64,000 nt of DNA. It comes from Ktedonobacter sp. SOSP1-85. Lineage in GTDB: Bacteria > Chloroflexota > Ktedonobacteria > Ktedonobacterales > Ktedonobacteraceae. Position 1 is the first letter of the stretch; each line of letters starts with the position of its first letter. This document shows, piece after piece, positions 35,362 to 43,345 of the stretch. Both the position numbers and the translations under genes were made by a program. The notes beneath the pieces were generated by a model that was given only the letters and a program-made list of their open reading frames with translations, was not told the DNA's origin and made no database searches. The DNA lies in contig NZ_BNJI01000001.1 in the NCBI RefSeq assembly GCF_016587415.1, forward strand, positions 5,061,501 through 5,125,500. The letters are read 5' to 3'.

Positions 35362-37099
35362 AACCGAGCAGCTTCTGCCACTCTTCCGTAGTCGGCATTC
35401 TGAGTAGGTGAGGCGTAGCCTCTACTCGGTGTGACTGCCGTAGTGGGGGAGGAATAGCTCAGGGTCGCTCGTCCATCCAGAGCGTTCCCTGTTGCGCGGT
35501 GCCATGCACGTTGCGTTCTCCATGCCTAGCCTCAGAGATGGATGGTCCCTTTTGACATTTGGCGTCTTGGGAGAGAGCAACACCTGTCTCTTTCGAGACT
35601 CTGCCTGCACGTCGCACAGCAGTATGAGGCTTTTCTTTGAAGGGTTCTGCATAGCGCTCAAGCAAGCGCTGACCGATCTTGAGACTGGCATTGCGGTCGG
35701 CGTGTCCGCGCATCTGGCACTGTGGGCAGACGACCAGAGCAGCGCCGGGAGTATAGCCCGATTCTGGCTGTCCCTGCTTGTAGCGAATGACAGCGGCGTG
35801 GCAGCGATGACAGTGTCTGCTGGTATTGCGCGGATTGACCCGGCTGGTGATGATGCCACTTGCATTCCACGCCTTATATTTGCTGTAGCGGAAAATGCGC
35901 CCTTTCATCCAGTAGGCTCGCTTCGTATTGCCACGACGCGAATACTTCCCCTTTTCTGGCTGGAGATTGCCCAGGTGCTCAAAGACCAGGATGCTGGCCT
36001 GATGTTCCTTGGCGAACAGGACAATGCGAGCGCTGATCAGGTGCGCGATGTGTTCATCAAGATGGCGGATTTTGCGCCAGAGGTCGGCATTGTCCTGTTC
36101 ATTCTCCGCCAGGATGCCAGTCTGTGATCGGTTGCGTGCAATGCGTCCAAGCAGCAACTTCCTAAAGCCCGCTATCTCTGTGCCATTTCCGATGAAGGAG
36201 GTGGCCAGGATGGTGCCTTCAACTGTCTGGATGCTGCATACGGCTATGTGCTGGTCGAGATTGAGATCGACCGCACAGATGCGGGTCTGGGGATTGGTCG
36301 TGATCTGCTGCTCAACGTTAGCGGGAGCAGCGAAGGTCTTTTCGATGGGAGTATGCAGCCACCACTGCTTTCCCCTGCGAACCAGGGAAGGGCTCCCCAT
36401 CTGGAAACCTTCGGGGAGATCGCGTGAGAGCAGAGCAACCTTGAGCCAGGACCAACACGTCCCGGTCCAGACCTTGAGCAGGATGCAGTGATCACAGCGC
36501 TCTTTCCACTGGCTCGCGTAGAAGGGAACCGACTTGTTCCAGCTACGTGGTGGGACCGGTGGTCGCTCTCGGAACGGCTTCGACTTTTTGCCCTTGCGGG
36601 GCTTCTTTAATTCGTGTTTCTCCTTGCGCGCTCGCCATTTTTTGAGCGAGGAAAAGAAGGAGCGAGCAGAACCAAGCGCCGCATTGATGGCAGCACGACG
36701 AAACATGGCCGGGATATCTGGGGCGATGTCTGTGAGCGGCATGATGGGCGCCGGGTTTGCCTCTGTCGCATGGGTGAGTCTTTCCAGCGCCGTGAGGGCC
36801 TCTTTGTTTGTGAGAGCCAGGAGACCTTCATGAGCCTGGATACACTCGAAGTAGAAGGCGACGACACGGTTGAAGAGGGCCTGATTGGCCGCAAAGACTT
36901 CAGCATGCTGCGGCTGGTAGTGCAATGCCGATCGTATCGTGCTGATCGCCTTAGCCATGTCTGCTTCCTCCTTGCCCCGTGTGCTACTCCTGATACTGAG
37001 TATAACATGCCTGGAACATTTGTTCAATAAGCAAGGGCTAAAGCCCGGACACACCTTACCCCGCTCTCAAGAGACGGGGCTTGCGGTGGGCTCAAGCCC
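35362..37099 (-). mobile_element. TnpB-only IS605-type element (copy D)
   Basis: The region between the two halves of the lipoprotein gene. The left side (right end of the element) contains a hairpin around GAGTAGGTGAGGC / GCCTCTACTC (about 35402-35428); the other end contains CCCCGCTCTCAAGAGACGGGG (about 37060-37080). It carries tnpB only. The exact ends are inferred from where the lipoprotein homology breaks and could be off by some tens of bases. Confidence 0.6.
35459..36958 (-). CDS. tnpB: TnpB-type RNA-guided nuclease, divergent (copy D)
   Basis: About 499 residues from the ATG at 36958, which is preceded by AAGGAGG. RuvC-I aspartate in ICAVDLNLDQHIAVCS, RuvC-II glutamate in ASILVFEHLGNLQP, a zinc ribbon CHRCHAAV...CPQCQMRG and RuvC-III aspartate in GHADRNASLKIGQRLL. 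It is clearly different from copies A, B and C: longer, with a basic insertion KKPRKGKKSKPFRERP near residues 120-135. All catalytic residues are present. No tnpA nearby. The element sits inside a lipoprotein gene. Confidence 0.85.
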   Translation of the reverse strand: MAKAISTIRSALHYQPQHAEVFAANQALFNRVVAFYFECIQAHEGLLALTNKEALTALERLTHATEANPAPIMPLTDIAPDIPAMFRRAAINAALGSARSFFSSLKKWRARKEKHELKKPRKGKKSKPFRERPPVPPRSWNKSVPFYASQWKERCDHCILLKVWTGTCWSWLKVALLSRDLPEGFQMGSPSLVRRGKQWWLHTPIEKTFAAPANVEQQITTNPQTRICAVDLNLDQHIAVCSIQTVEGTILATSFIGNGTEIAGFRKLLLGRIARNRSQTGILAENEQDNADLWRKIRHLDEHIAHLISARIVLFAKEHQASILVFEHLGNLQPEKGKYSRRGNTKRAYWMKGRIFRYSKYKAWNASGIITSRVNPRNTSRHCHRCHAAVIRYKQGQPESGYTPGAALVVCPQCQMRGHADRNASLKIGQRLLERYAEPFKEKPHTAVRRAGRVSKETGVALSQDAKCQKGPSISEARHGERNVHGTAQQGTLWMDERP

Positions 37100-37104
37100 A
37101 AAAT

Positions 37105-37227
37105 GTCATTGGCGGACCAACCGGGCGTTTTAAAGTCCAGAATGGGGCTGTCAGGCCAACGAGCAACGATGGAGTTCCTTTCTCTGGCTCTCAGGACGAT
37201 TTCGATAAAAACCTACAAAATGCATAG
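37105..37227 (+). pseudogene. lipoprotein gene, 3' part, beyond TnpB element
   Basis: Short open frame reading VIGGPTGRFKVQNGAVRPTS then NDGVPFSGSQDDFDKNLQNA and a TAG at 37225. It has no start of its own. GGPxGRFxVxNG followed by an F-x-G-x(3)-F end is the kind of C-terminus expected for lipoproteins like the one cut off at 35361, so it is the displaced 3' end. Some sequence in between may have been lost. Confidence 0.6.
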
Positions 37228-37291
37228 CCAACAAGCAACGGCATAGGATTTCCTGTGGCATGTGCTACGTCAAAGCTCTGTTACAGAAGAA

Positions 37292-37337
37292 AAGGAGGGC
37301 ATTCCCTTTGTATGTAGCGAAAGGGGATGCCCTCCTT
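37292..37337 (-). terminator. 18-bp hairpin after helicase gene
   Basis: AAGGAGGGCATTCCCTTT (37292-37309) pairs with AAAGGGGATGCCCTCCTT (37320-37337) with one G-T pair, 10-base loop. It lies just downstream of the helicase stop at 37360 on the minus strand. Confidence 0.6.
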
Positions 37338-37359
37338 GATTGGAAAGAGGGGAAATGCT

Positions 37360-40239
37360 CTAAACGATCCCCTCTCTCCGGCAGAGGTGGCGGACGTCGC
37401 AAGCCTTGCAGACGCCGGGGCGAGGGAGCTGCTGGATGGCAAAGTCTTGTCGCTGGATGTGCGTCACAACCTCTTCAACGTAGTCATTGGCCTCCTGGAT
37501 GTGGGTAGGGGTATAGGGAATCTCCATGAGGGCATCTTTTTTGTGCTCCTCGGCGGTCCAGTAGAGGAAGAGGCGTCTGGGGGCCTGCCCGGTGCGCGCC
37601 TGGAGGGCGGAGGCGTACAGGTAGAGCTGTTGCTTGTAGAGTGCCAGGTAGTCCGTATCCTTCTCTGGCCGTTTGCTGGTCTTAAAGTCCATGATATCCA
37701 GGCCATGCGTGTCATGTAGAAGCAGGTCGATCTTGCCTGTGAGGATATAGCGCTCTTTCTCCACGCGAAACCTGTCTTCGGCGCCCGCGATCATTTTGAG
37801 CGTGCCCTGGTTTGTATGGACGTAGTTGAGGACCTGGTGCAGGGCTTTCTCATTCTGGCTGGTATCGCTGGGGTCCAGGCTGGTTGCCGTCAGAAAGCCC
37901 AGGGTGCGCTCGAAAATACGTGTAAGCTGTGTATCGTCGAGGTTCGTGTGTGGTTGCTCAAGGACCAGGCGGTGAATGTGCTCAAGGGTGTGGTGGACGA
38001 TAAGGCCAGTGAAGGGCTCAGTCGCGCGCCGAGGGGCAAAGTTAAACTGGCGAAAGAACTGAAAGCGGCGTGGGCAGGTGGCGTAGAGCTGGATGTGCCC
38101 GGTAAAGCTATAGCGAGGCTTGAGCGCCGTGTGTGGTTCTGCCTCTGTACGTGGCATAAGACGTAGTCTATCACGGACATAGACGCTCTCAGGGGCGGTA
38201 CGCCAGATAGTGGTGAACTCTACATGTGGCTGCCTTTTGGCGGTAAGGATGAGGAGGTGTTTGGCGCGTGAGAAGGCGACATAGTAGAGGCGGCGGAAGT
38301 CGAAGGTGGCGATCTTCTCTTCAGCTTCAAAGGGCTTACGGTGATAGAAGCCTTGCAGGTGTTTATTTTCATTCTTATACTCGTCCCTGGAGAGGGAAGA
38401 GGCCTTGTCGAGACGCCCCACGATCACGACGGGAAACTCCAGGCCCTTGGCCTGGTGAATCGTCATCATCTGTACATGGTCGGAGGGGAAGAGCAGGTTG
38501 GGATCCTCCGGTAGATTGGCCTCGTTTTCGTAGAGCAGGCAGAGAAAGGCGTGCATGAAGCGCGCACGGGCCTGTTCAAGCGCTGACATGTCGGGAGATA
38601 TATCGCGATAATACCTGTGGAAGGTTGCCAGGTGCTGTGAAAAGGCCACCAGGTTGGCGCGCTGCATCTCGTTAGCGAGGAAGCCGGAGAATGCGGGGTG
38701 AAAGAGCAGAAGATAAAAGTAGTCGAGTAGTTGTTTGCCTGGTTGCTCCCTTACCTCTATGATGTGTGCCACCTCCTCTTTCAGGGACTGGAGGACCTGT
38801 ACCAGCGTGGGGTGAGTGTGGAGTTGTTGCAAGCAAGCGCGGACGTAGCCTGGGAAGGCGCTATACTCCATAACAGTATCCTGGTGTATGCCATCATAAT
38901 CGAGCAGATAGGCGAAGCAGGCAATGATCAAGCTGATCTCTTCTTGCTCGAAGTATTGTCTGGCGCGAGGACAATGTACCGCGATACCTCGTTTGTGAAA
39001 GGCCTCGATATAGGTTTCGCTCATGTAAGAGCGCACGCTATACAGCAGGAAGGCCACCTGGTTATAGTCCGAAATGCGCCCTTGCTCTTTAAGTGTGTAA
39101 ATGAGCTCGGCCAGTTGTTCTGCCTCTTGCTCGACGTCTGCATCCTGAAGTGTCAGGACAGATGGATAGTCGGAGAAGGTTGCCTGTGGATCGGCCTGAA
39201 TGATCTTTTCCGTGCGCGAGAGCCTATCGTGCTCGTCATTTCTCCAATCAAGTGTTCGCATCCAGCGATTATAGAAATCGATGATCTGCGGATGGGAGCG
39301 GTAGTTCGTCGTCAGATGGTATTGGACGCAGGCGCCAGCGAACTCGCTCCTGGCGGTGAATTCCAGGATGTTGCGTACGGTGGCGCCACGGAAGCGGTAG
39401 AGGGCCTGGTCTTCATCTCCCACCACAACCAGATTGTAGTTTTCTGTGGCGCGTGCGAGCGTGAGCAGAATTTGCTCCTGAATGTAGTTGGTATCCTGAT
39501 ATTCGTCGACAAGAATGTAGCGTAGGCCCTGGATGATCTCTGGTCGCCTCTGCAGCAGGTTATAGGCGCATTTCTGCAGGTGGGCAAAGTCCACGCGGTT
39601 GGTCTTTGTGAGAAGCTGCTGGTAATTCTTATAGGCATAAGTCAGGGCATAGAGGAATTTATCGCGCTCGCTGGTGGGGCGCGGAAATTGCTTGACATAG
39701 TCTTTGAGTTGCTCAAAGATCAGCTCCTCTGTGATCTTATCGAAGTATTTGCCCAGGTATTTGGCGACCTGCCAGTGGTTACCCCACAGGTTCACAAAAA
39801 AGGGGAGTGTCTGTCCGTGACAGATGTCTGTTAGATGCTCAAAGATCAGGAGTGGCTGGGTGAACTGATTGAGGATTTCATAGTCATTGCCCAGCGGGGT
39901 ATGGTGGAGATGCTCCTCGACCAGGCGGTTGCAGAGGCCATGGATGGTATCAATTTTGAGCTGTGAGAGGTCCGCTCGATAGTCAACCGCTTTGGCGATA
40001 CCTGCCAGGCGATCCTGCATCTCGAGAGCGGCCTTCTCGGTATAGGTGCAGAGGACCAGTTGGGAGGGCGTGGCCTCTCCCGAGAGGAGTAAATTCATCG
40101 CCAGCAGGGTAAGGCTATGAGTTTTACCAGAGCCTGGACCAGCGATGACCAGCAGCGGCCCCTCTTTGTGGGAGATGATGGCTTGCTGCTCTTCGTTCAT
40201 GCGCCCATGATAGAGCGCATGCAGTTGAGGATGAATCAT
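37360..40239 (-). CDS. UvrD/Rep-type helicase with C-terminal RecB-like nuclease
   Basis: About 959 residues. SF1A motor: Walker A VIAGPGSGKTHSLTL (about 30-44), Walker B RYILVDEYQDTNYIQ, motif III GDEDQALYRFRGATV, motif V MTIHQAKGLEFPVVIVG, motif VI RRLYYVAFSRAKHLL. The C-terminus (about 720-959) is a PD-(D/E)XK nuclease: GKIDLLLHDTHGLDIMDFKT, YKQQLYLYASALQ, ending with a cysteine set GVCKACDVRHLCRREG like the Fe-S clasp of AddB/Cas4 proteins. It should unwind and cut DNA in repair or recombination, perhaps also against foreign DNA. Start at 40239 is supported by GGAAGGTGGA. A strong promoter with a palindrome precedes it. Confidence 0.9.
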   Translation of the reverse strand: MIHPQLHALYHGRMNEEQQAIISHKEGPLLVIAGPGSGKTHSLTLLAMNLLLSGEATPSQLVLCTYTEKAALEMQDRLAGIAKAVDYRADLSQLKIDTIHGLCNRLVEEHLHHTPLGNDYEILNQFTQPLLIFEHLTDICHGQTLPFFVNLWGNHWQVAKYLGKYFDKITEELIFEQLKDYVKQFPRPTSERDKFLYALTYAYKNYQQLLTKTNRVDFAHLQKCAYNLLQRRPEIIQGLRYILVDEYQDTNYIQEQILLTLARATENYNLVVVGDEDQALYRFRGATVRNILEFTARSEFAGACVQYHLTTNYRSHPQIIDFYNRWMRTLDWRNDEHDRLSRTEKIIQADPQATFSDYPSVLTLQDADVEQEAEQLAELIYTLKEQGRISDYNQVAFLLYSVRSYMSETYIEAFHKRGIAVHCPRARQYFEQEEISLIIACFAYLLDYDGIHQDTVMEYSAFPGYVRACLQQLHTHPTLVQVLQSLKEEVAHIIEVREQPGKQLLDYFYLLLFHPAFSGFLANEMQRANLVAFSQHLATFHRYYRDISPDMSALEQARARFMHAFLCLLYENEANLPEDPNLLFPSDHVQMMTIHQAKGLEFPVVIVGRLDKASSLSRDEYKNENKHLQGFYHRKPFEAEEKIATFDFRRLYYVAFSRAKHLLILTAKRQPHVEFTTIWRTAPESVYVRDRLRLMPRTEAEPHTALKPRYSFTGHIQLYATCPRRFQFFRQFNFAPRRATEPFTGLIVHHTLEHIHRLVLEQPHTNLDDTQLTRIFERTLGFLTATSLDPSDTSQNEKALHQVLNYVHTNQGTLKMIAGAEDRFRVEKERYILTGKIDLLLHDTHGLDIMDFKTSKRPEKDTDYLALYKQQLYLYASALQARTGQAPRRLFLYWTAEEHKKDALMEIPYTPTHIQEANDYVEEVVTHIQRQDFAIQQLPRPGVCKACDVRHLCRREGIV

Positions 40240-40262
40240 GACACTTCCACCTTCCATTTATA

Positions 40263-40302
40263 ATAGTGTGCTCACTATAATGGTGAAAAAGGTGGGTGTC
40301 AA
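40263..40302 (-). promoter_or_regulatory. strong promoter with overlapping operator-like palindrome
   Basis: On the minus strand TTGACA (40302-40297), an exact 17-base spacer and TATAGT (40279-40274) form a near-consensus housekeeping promoter. ATAGTG-N4-CACTAT (40263-40278) overlaps the -10 and start region and could bind a dimeric repressor. It drives the helicase-nuclease gene starting at 40239. Confidence 0.7.
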
Positions 40303-40371
40303 TATAAAAGCGTATTAGTAGGCAATTTGGCTGATAGAGGATTCAAGAAGAAAAGCAGCATGGAAGAATGC

Positions 40372-40428
40372 AAGGTAAGGACGTGGCGGTGGACCAGCTC
40401 CACTGGTCCACCGCCACGTCCTTACCTT
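40372..40428 (-). terminator. perfect 26-bp hairpin between LuxR and helicase genes
   Basis: Arms 40372-40397 and 40403-40428 are exact reverse complements around a 5-base loop. It lies ten bases past the stop of the LuxR-type gene (minus strand) and 70 bases before the helicase promoter, so it should insulate the two. No T-run. Confidence 0.65.
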
Positions 40429-40437
40429 TGACATCTA

Positions 40438-43068
40438 TCAGGCGAGCTGGTGTTCGATGGCGTAGCGGGTGGCGGCGGTACGTGATGAGACGGACAGCTT
40501 GCTGTAGATAGAGGTCAGGTGCCAGTTCACGGTGCGCCGGCTGATGATAAGCTTCTCCGCCACCTGGGCATCGGTCAGGCCCTGGGCGACCAGGCGGAGG
40601 ATATCTACTTCGCGGGCGGTAAGCCCGGCGGGATAAGGTGCTGGTTCGTCCGCTGGGGGCTGGATGGCTGCGCCTTGCTCCGTGTGTCTGGTGGATTGTT
40701 CCGCGCCCGAACTCTTTGCCGCGAGCAGCTCACCGGCGTATTTCTTCTCCCCTAAGTGCGTGCGTATGCTTTGCACCAACTGCTCATACTCTGCGCGCTC
40801 AGCGCTATTCATATGGATGCTGACATCTATCTTTACTATGGCCGTGCCTAGCAGACGGGCGGCTTGCTGGAAGCGATCCTCGGCGGCGGCAATTTTCGCC
40901 AGGGCGATGAGGTGCCAGCCCGCCTGGATCGCATTGCCTATCTCTTCGGCCATGGTCAAGCCTTCCTGATAGGCGGCAGTGGCCTGCTGCCTATCTCCTT
41001 GTAACATGTAGACGTCGCCCAGGCTATGCAGGGCGATCGTTACAAACGTTTTGTCGCCCAGCTCGCGGAAAAGGGTTAGTGCCTCCTGTGCCAGGGCGGA
41101 GGCCTCGGTGAGGTTGCGCTCCTGGATGGCGAGATATCCCAGGTTCTGGACCGCCGTCGCGATGAGGGCTTTATCATCCAGGGTGCGTGCGAGTGTGAGG
41201 CTCTCTCGCGTGAGTTTGGCGGCCTGAGTGAGATCGCCCTGGCGCATGGCGATTGCCGATAAAGTGGAATAGGTCATGGCGGCGAGAGAGAAATCTCCGA
41301 GCTGTTGGGCGAGCTTGAGGCCCTCTTCTGTATAGGCCGCTGCCTCAGTCAGCGCGCCCAGACCCCAGGCAATACGGCCCAGTTTGCGTAGCAGGTGGGC
41401 AAGCTCCCAGCGCAGGTCGAAGGTACGGCAGAGGTGCTCACTCTCCTCTAAGAGGGGACGAGCCGCCTCAGTCTCCCCCTGGATATGGAGCAGCATGCCC
41501 GCTGCTCCCAGGGCGCTGGCGAGTTCGCTTTTGTGGTCTAAGCTGCGGCAGAGAGCGATGCACTCCTCGAAGCGGGCGCGGGCTACGGCATAGTCATCCT
41601 GATAGTAAGCCAGGTCTCCGGCGCTGTAGAGGACAGTCGCGCGTGTGGCGGAGGGCTGCTCGGCGCGTGGAAGCACCAGCGCGGCCTCCAGCCAGCGGCG
41701 TCCCTCATTCCAATGACCGCGCAGGTGCCAGAACCAGCCCAACGCGGCACAGAAGCTTAGCATAAGCTCGATCTCTTCCTGCTCAATTAACCAGCCCAGG
41801 GCGGCGCGGATATTCTCCTGCTCCTGGGTCAGGCGCCTCATCCATACAAGCTGTTGCGCGCCCTTGAGGTGAGGCTCGGCCTCCTGTGCCAGCTTGAGAT
41901 AGTGTAGAGCATGAGCACGCCGGGCTGGCTCCAGTTCACCCTGCTCACGCAGGCGCTCCTGGCCGTATTCACGTAGCGTCTCGAGCATGGAGATACGCGA
42001 CTCGCCCTGTTGCTCGATTTGTAGGAGCAGGCTCTTATCGAGCAGCTCGCCAACGAGTTGTAAGATCACAGATGTTTTGTTATGTAAGGGCCTGGCAATG
42101 GCTTCGATTGTTTCCAGCGAGCAGCCACCCGTAAAGGCCGAGAGGTAGCGAAAGAGCTGTTGCTCTTCATCGTTTAAGAGATCATAACTCCAGGCGATAG
42201 TGGCCTCCAGCGTGCGCTGCCTGCCTGGTGCATCCAGGACGTTGTGAATCAGAAGCGAGAAGCGCTGCTCCATGCGATTGAGGAGCGCCTGTGGTGGAAG
42301 GAGTTTGACACGCGACGCCGCCAGCTCGATGGCCAGGGGCAAGCCGTCCAGTCGCCTACAGATCTCCGCGATAGCTGGCGCATTCTCATTCGTCAATTTG
42401 AAATGTGGCCGAATGGCCTGGGCGCGCTGGAGAAAGAGGGCTACGGCAGCGTTGTGGGCCAGCGTGTCGAGAGGAGGGAGCTGTTCGCTCTCTGGTGTCG
42501 CGAGTGGAGGAACCTGGTACTCATACTCGCACTGTAGATGGAGCACGGCGCGGCTAGTGACCAGGAGTTTGAGTTGGGGACAGACCGTGAGTAATTCTAC
42601 TAGCAGGGGCGCGGCGGCAGAGACATGCTCGAAGTTGTCCAATACGAGCAAGAGCTGCCTGGTCGAGATGACCCCCTTGACTTGCTCGGAGAGTTGCTGT
42701 TCGGCCAGCTCCTGAATACCCAGTTCCTGGGCGATAGCGGGCAGGACGAAAGAGGAATCGCTGAGCATGGCCAGCGAGACAAAGCAGATCCCATCCGCGA
42801 AGTCATTCTGGAGAGAGGACGCTACCTCTATGGACAGGCGAGTCTTGCCTACCCCGCCGGTGCCTAGAAGCGTTAGTAAGCGCACTTCTGGACGTTGTAG
42901 CAACGCTGTGACCATCGCCAGGTCTTGCTCACGCCCGATGAGGGGCGTAAAGGTAACGGGGAGCTTCCAGAGATGCTCTGAATGTTGGTGGTTTTCGCGT
43001 TGTAGGCTTTGAGGTGGGTGGTGTTGTCCTCTCTGTGTGCTTTCGTCAGGCGTGATGCGATCAATCAT
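40438..43068 (-). CDS. LuxR-family ATPase regulator (AAA/NB-ARC, TPR, HTH)
   Basis: About 876 residues, start at 43068 (GGGAGG upstream). STAND-type ATPase with P-loop LGTGGVGKTRLSIEVA (about 69-84), Walker B RQLLLVLDNFEHV, sensor LLVTSRAVLHL and GLPLAI motif CRRLDGLPLAIELAASRV. A winged-helix region and about ten TPR repeats follow (for example TVLYSAGDLAYYQDDYAVAR, ALHSLGDVYMLQGDRQQATA). The last 60 residues are a LuxR-type HTH: GLTAREVDILRLVAQGLTDA, KLIISRRTVNWHLTSIYSKL. It is a ligand-gated transcription activator of the MalT/LAL kind. Signal and targets unknown. Confidence 0.9.
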   Translation of the reverse strand: MIDRITPDESTQRGQHHPPQSLQRENHQHSEHLWKLPVTFTPLIGREQDLAMVTALLQRPEVRLLTLLGTGGVGKTRLSIEVASSLQNDFADGICFVSLAMLSDSSFVLPAIAQELGIQELAEQQLSEQVKGVISTRQLLLVLDNFEHVSAAAPLLVELLTVCPQLKLLVTSRAVLHLQCEYEYQVPPLATPESEQLPPLDTLAHNAAVALFLQRAQAIRPHFKLTNENAPAIAEICRRLDGLPLAIELAASRVKLLPPQALLNRMEQRFSLLIHNVLDAPGRQRTLEATIAWSYDLLNDEEQQLFRYLSAFTGGCSLETIEAIARPLHNKTSVILQLVGELLDKSLLLQIEQQGESRISMLETLREYGQERLREQGELEPARRAHALHYLKLAQEAEPHLKGAQQLVWMRRLTQEQENIRAALGWLIEQEEIELMLSFCAALGWFWHLRGHWNEGRRWLEAALVLPRAEQPSATRATVLYSAGDLAYYQDDYAVARARFEECIALCRSLDHKSELASALGAAGMLLHIQGETEAARPLLEESEHLCRTFDLRWELAHLLRKLGRIAWGLGALTEAAAYTEEGLKLAQQLGDFSLAAMTYSTLSAIAMRQGDLTQAAKLTRESLTLARTLDDKALIATAVQNLGYLAIQERNLTEASALAQEALTLFRELGDKTFVTIALHSLGDVYMLQGDRQQATAAYQEGLTMAEEIGNAIQAGWHLIALAKIAAAEDRFQQAARLLGTAIVKIDVSIHMNSAERAEYEQLVQSIRTHLGEKKYAGELLAAKSSGAEQSTRHTEQGAAIQPPADEPAPYPAGLTAREVDILRLVAQGLTDAQVAEKLIISRRTVNWHLTSIYSKLSVSSRTAATRYAIEHQLA

Positions 43069-43200
43069 TGGAGCCTCCCTCGTATCACTTTTTGGACGCC
43101 ATGCATGTCCTGTCGTGAAGTGAACGAGGGGAATGAGGCCTAATTGCACACGAATAATTAACTAACGCCATGCATAAGTTTTGCCTGGCCCATTGCGCCA

Positions 43201-43304
43201 GCGGCGCTTATCTATTGAGTATGGTGCAGGTTTGCAATTGGCGGCGCTTATCTATCAAGTGTGGTGCAGGTTGGCAATCGGCGGCTGCCAACCTGCACCA
43301 CACT
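43201..43304. repeat. two tandem 40-bp repeats plus 19-bp hairpin
   Basis: Units 43201-43240 and 43241-43280 follow each other directly and differ at five positions. The end of the second unit (43258-43276) pairs exactly with 43286-43304, forming a 19-bp stem with a 9-base loop. The unit begins GCGGCGCTTATCTAT. It lies upstream of the LuxR-type gene and beside a TnpB element. It could be an operator array or a structured RNA. Confidence 0.55.
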
Positions 43305-43345
43305 CCCCTCCTCAGACGCGAGGAGTCACAACAAAAGTCGTACTT

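Noticed and set aside
38731..39525. 264-codon plus-strand frame inside the helicase gene
   Set aside because: Opposite strand of clear helicase motifs, no protein similarity recognisable.
43201..43304. CRISPR array
   Set aside because: Only two units, directly abutting without spacers, and no cas genes in the window; not a CRISPR.
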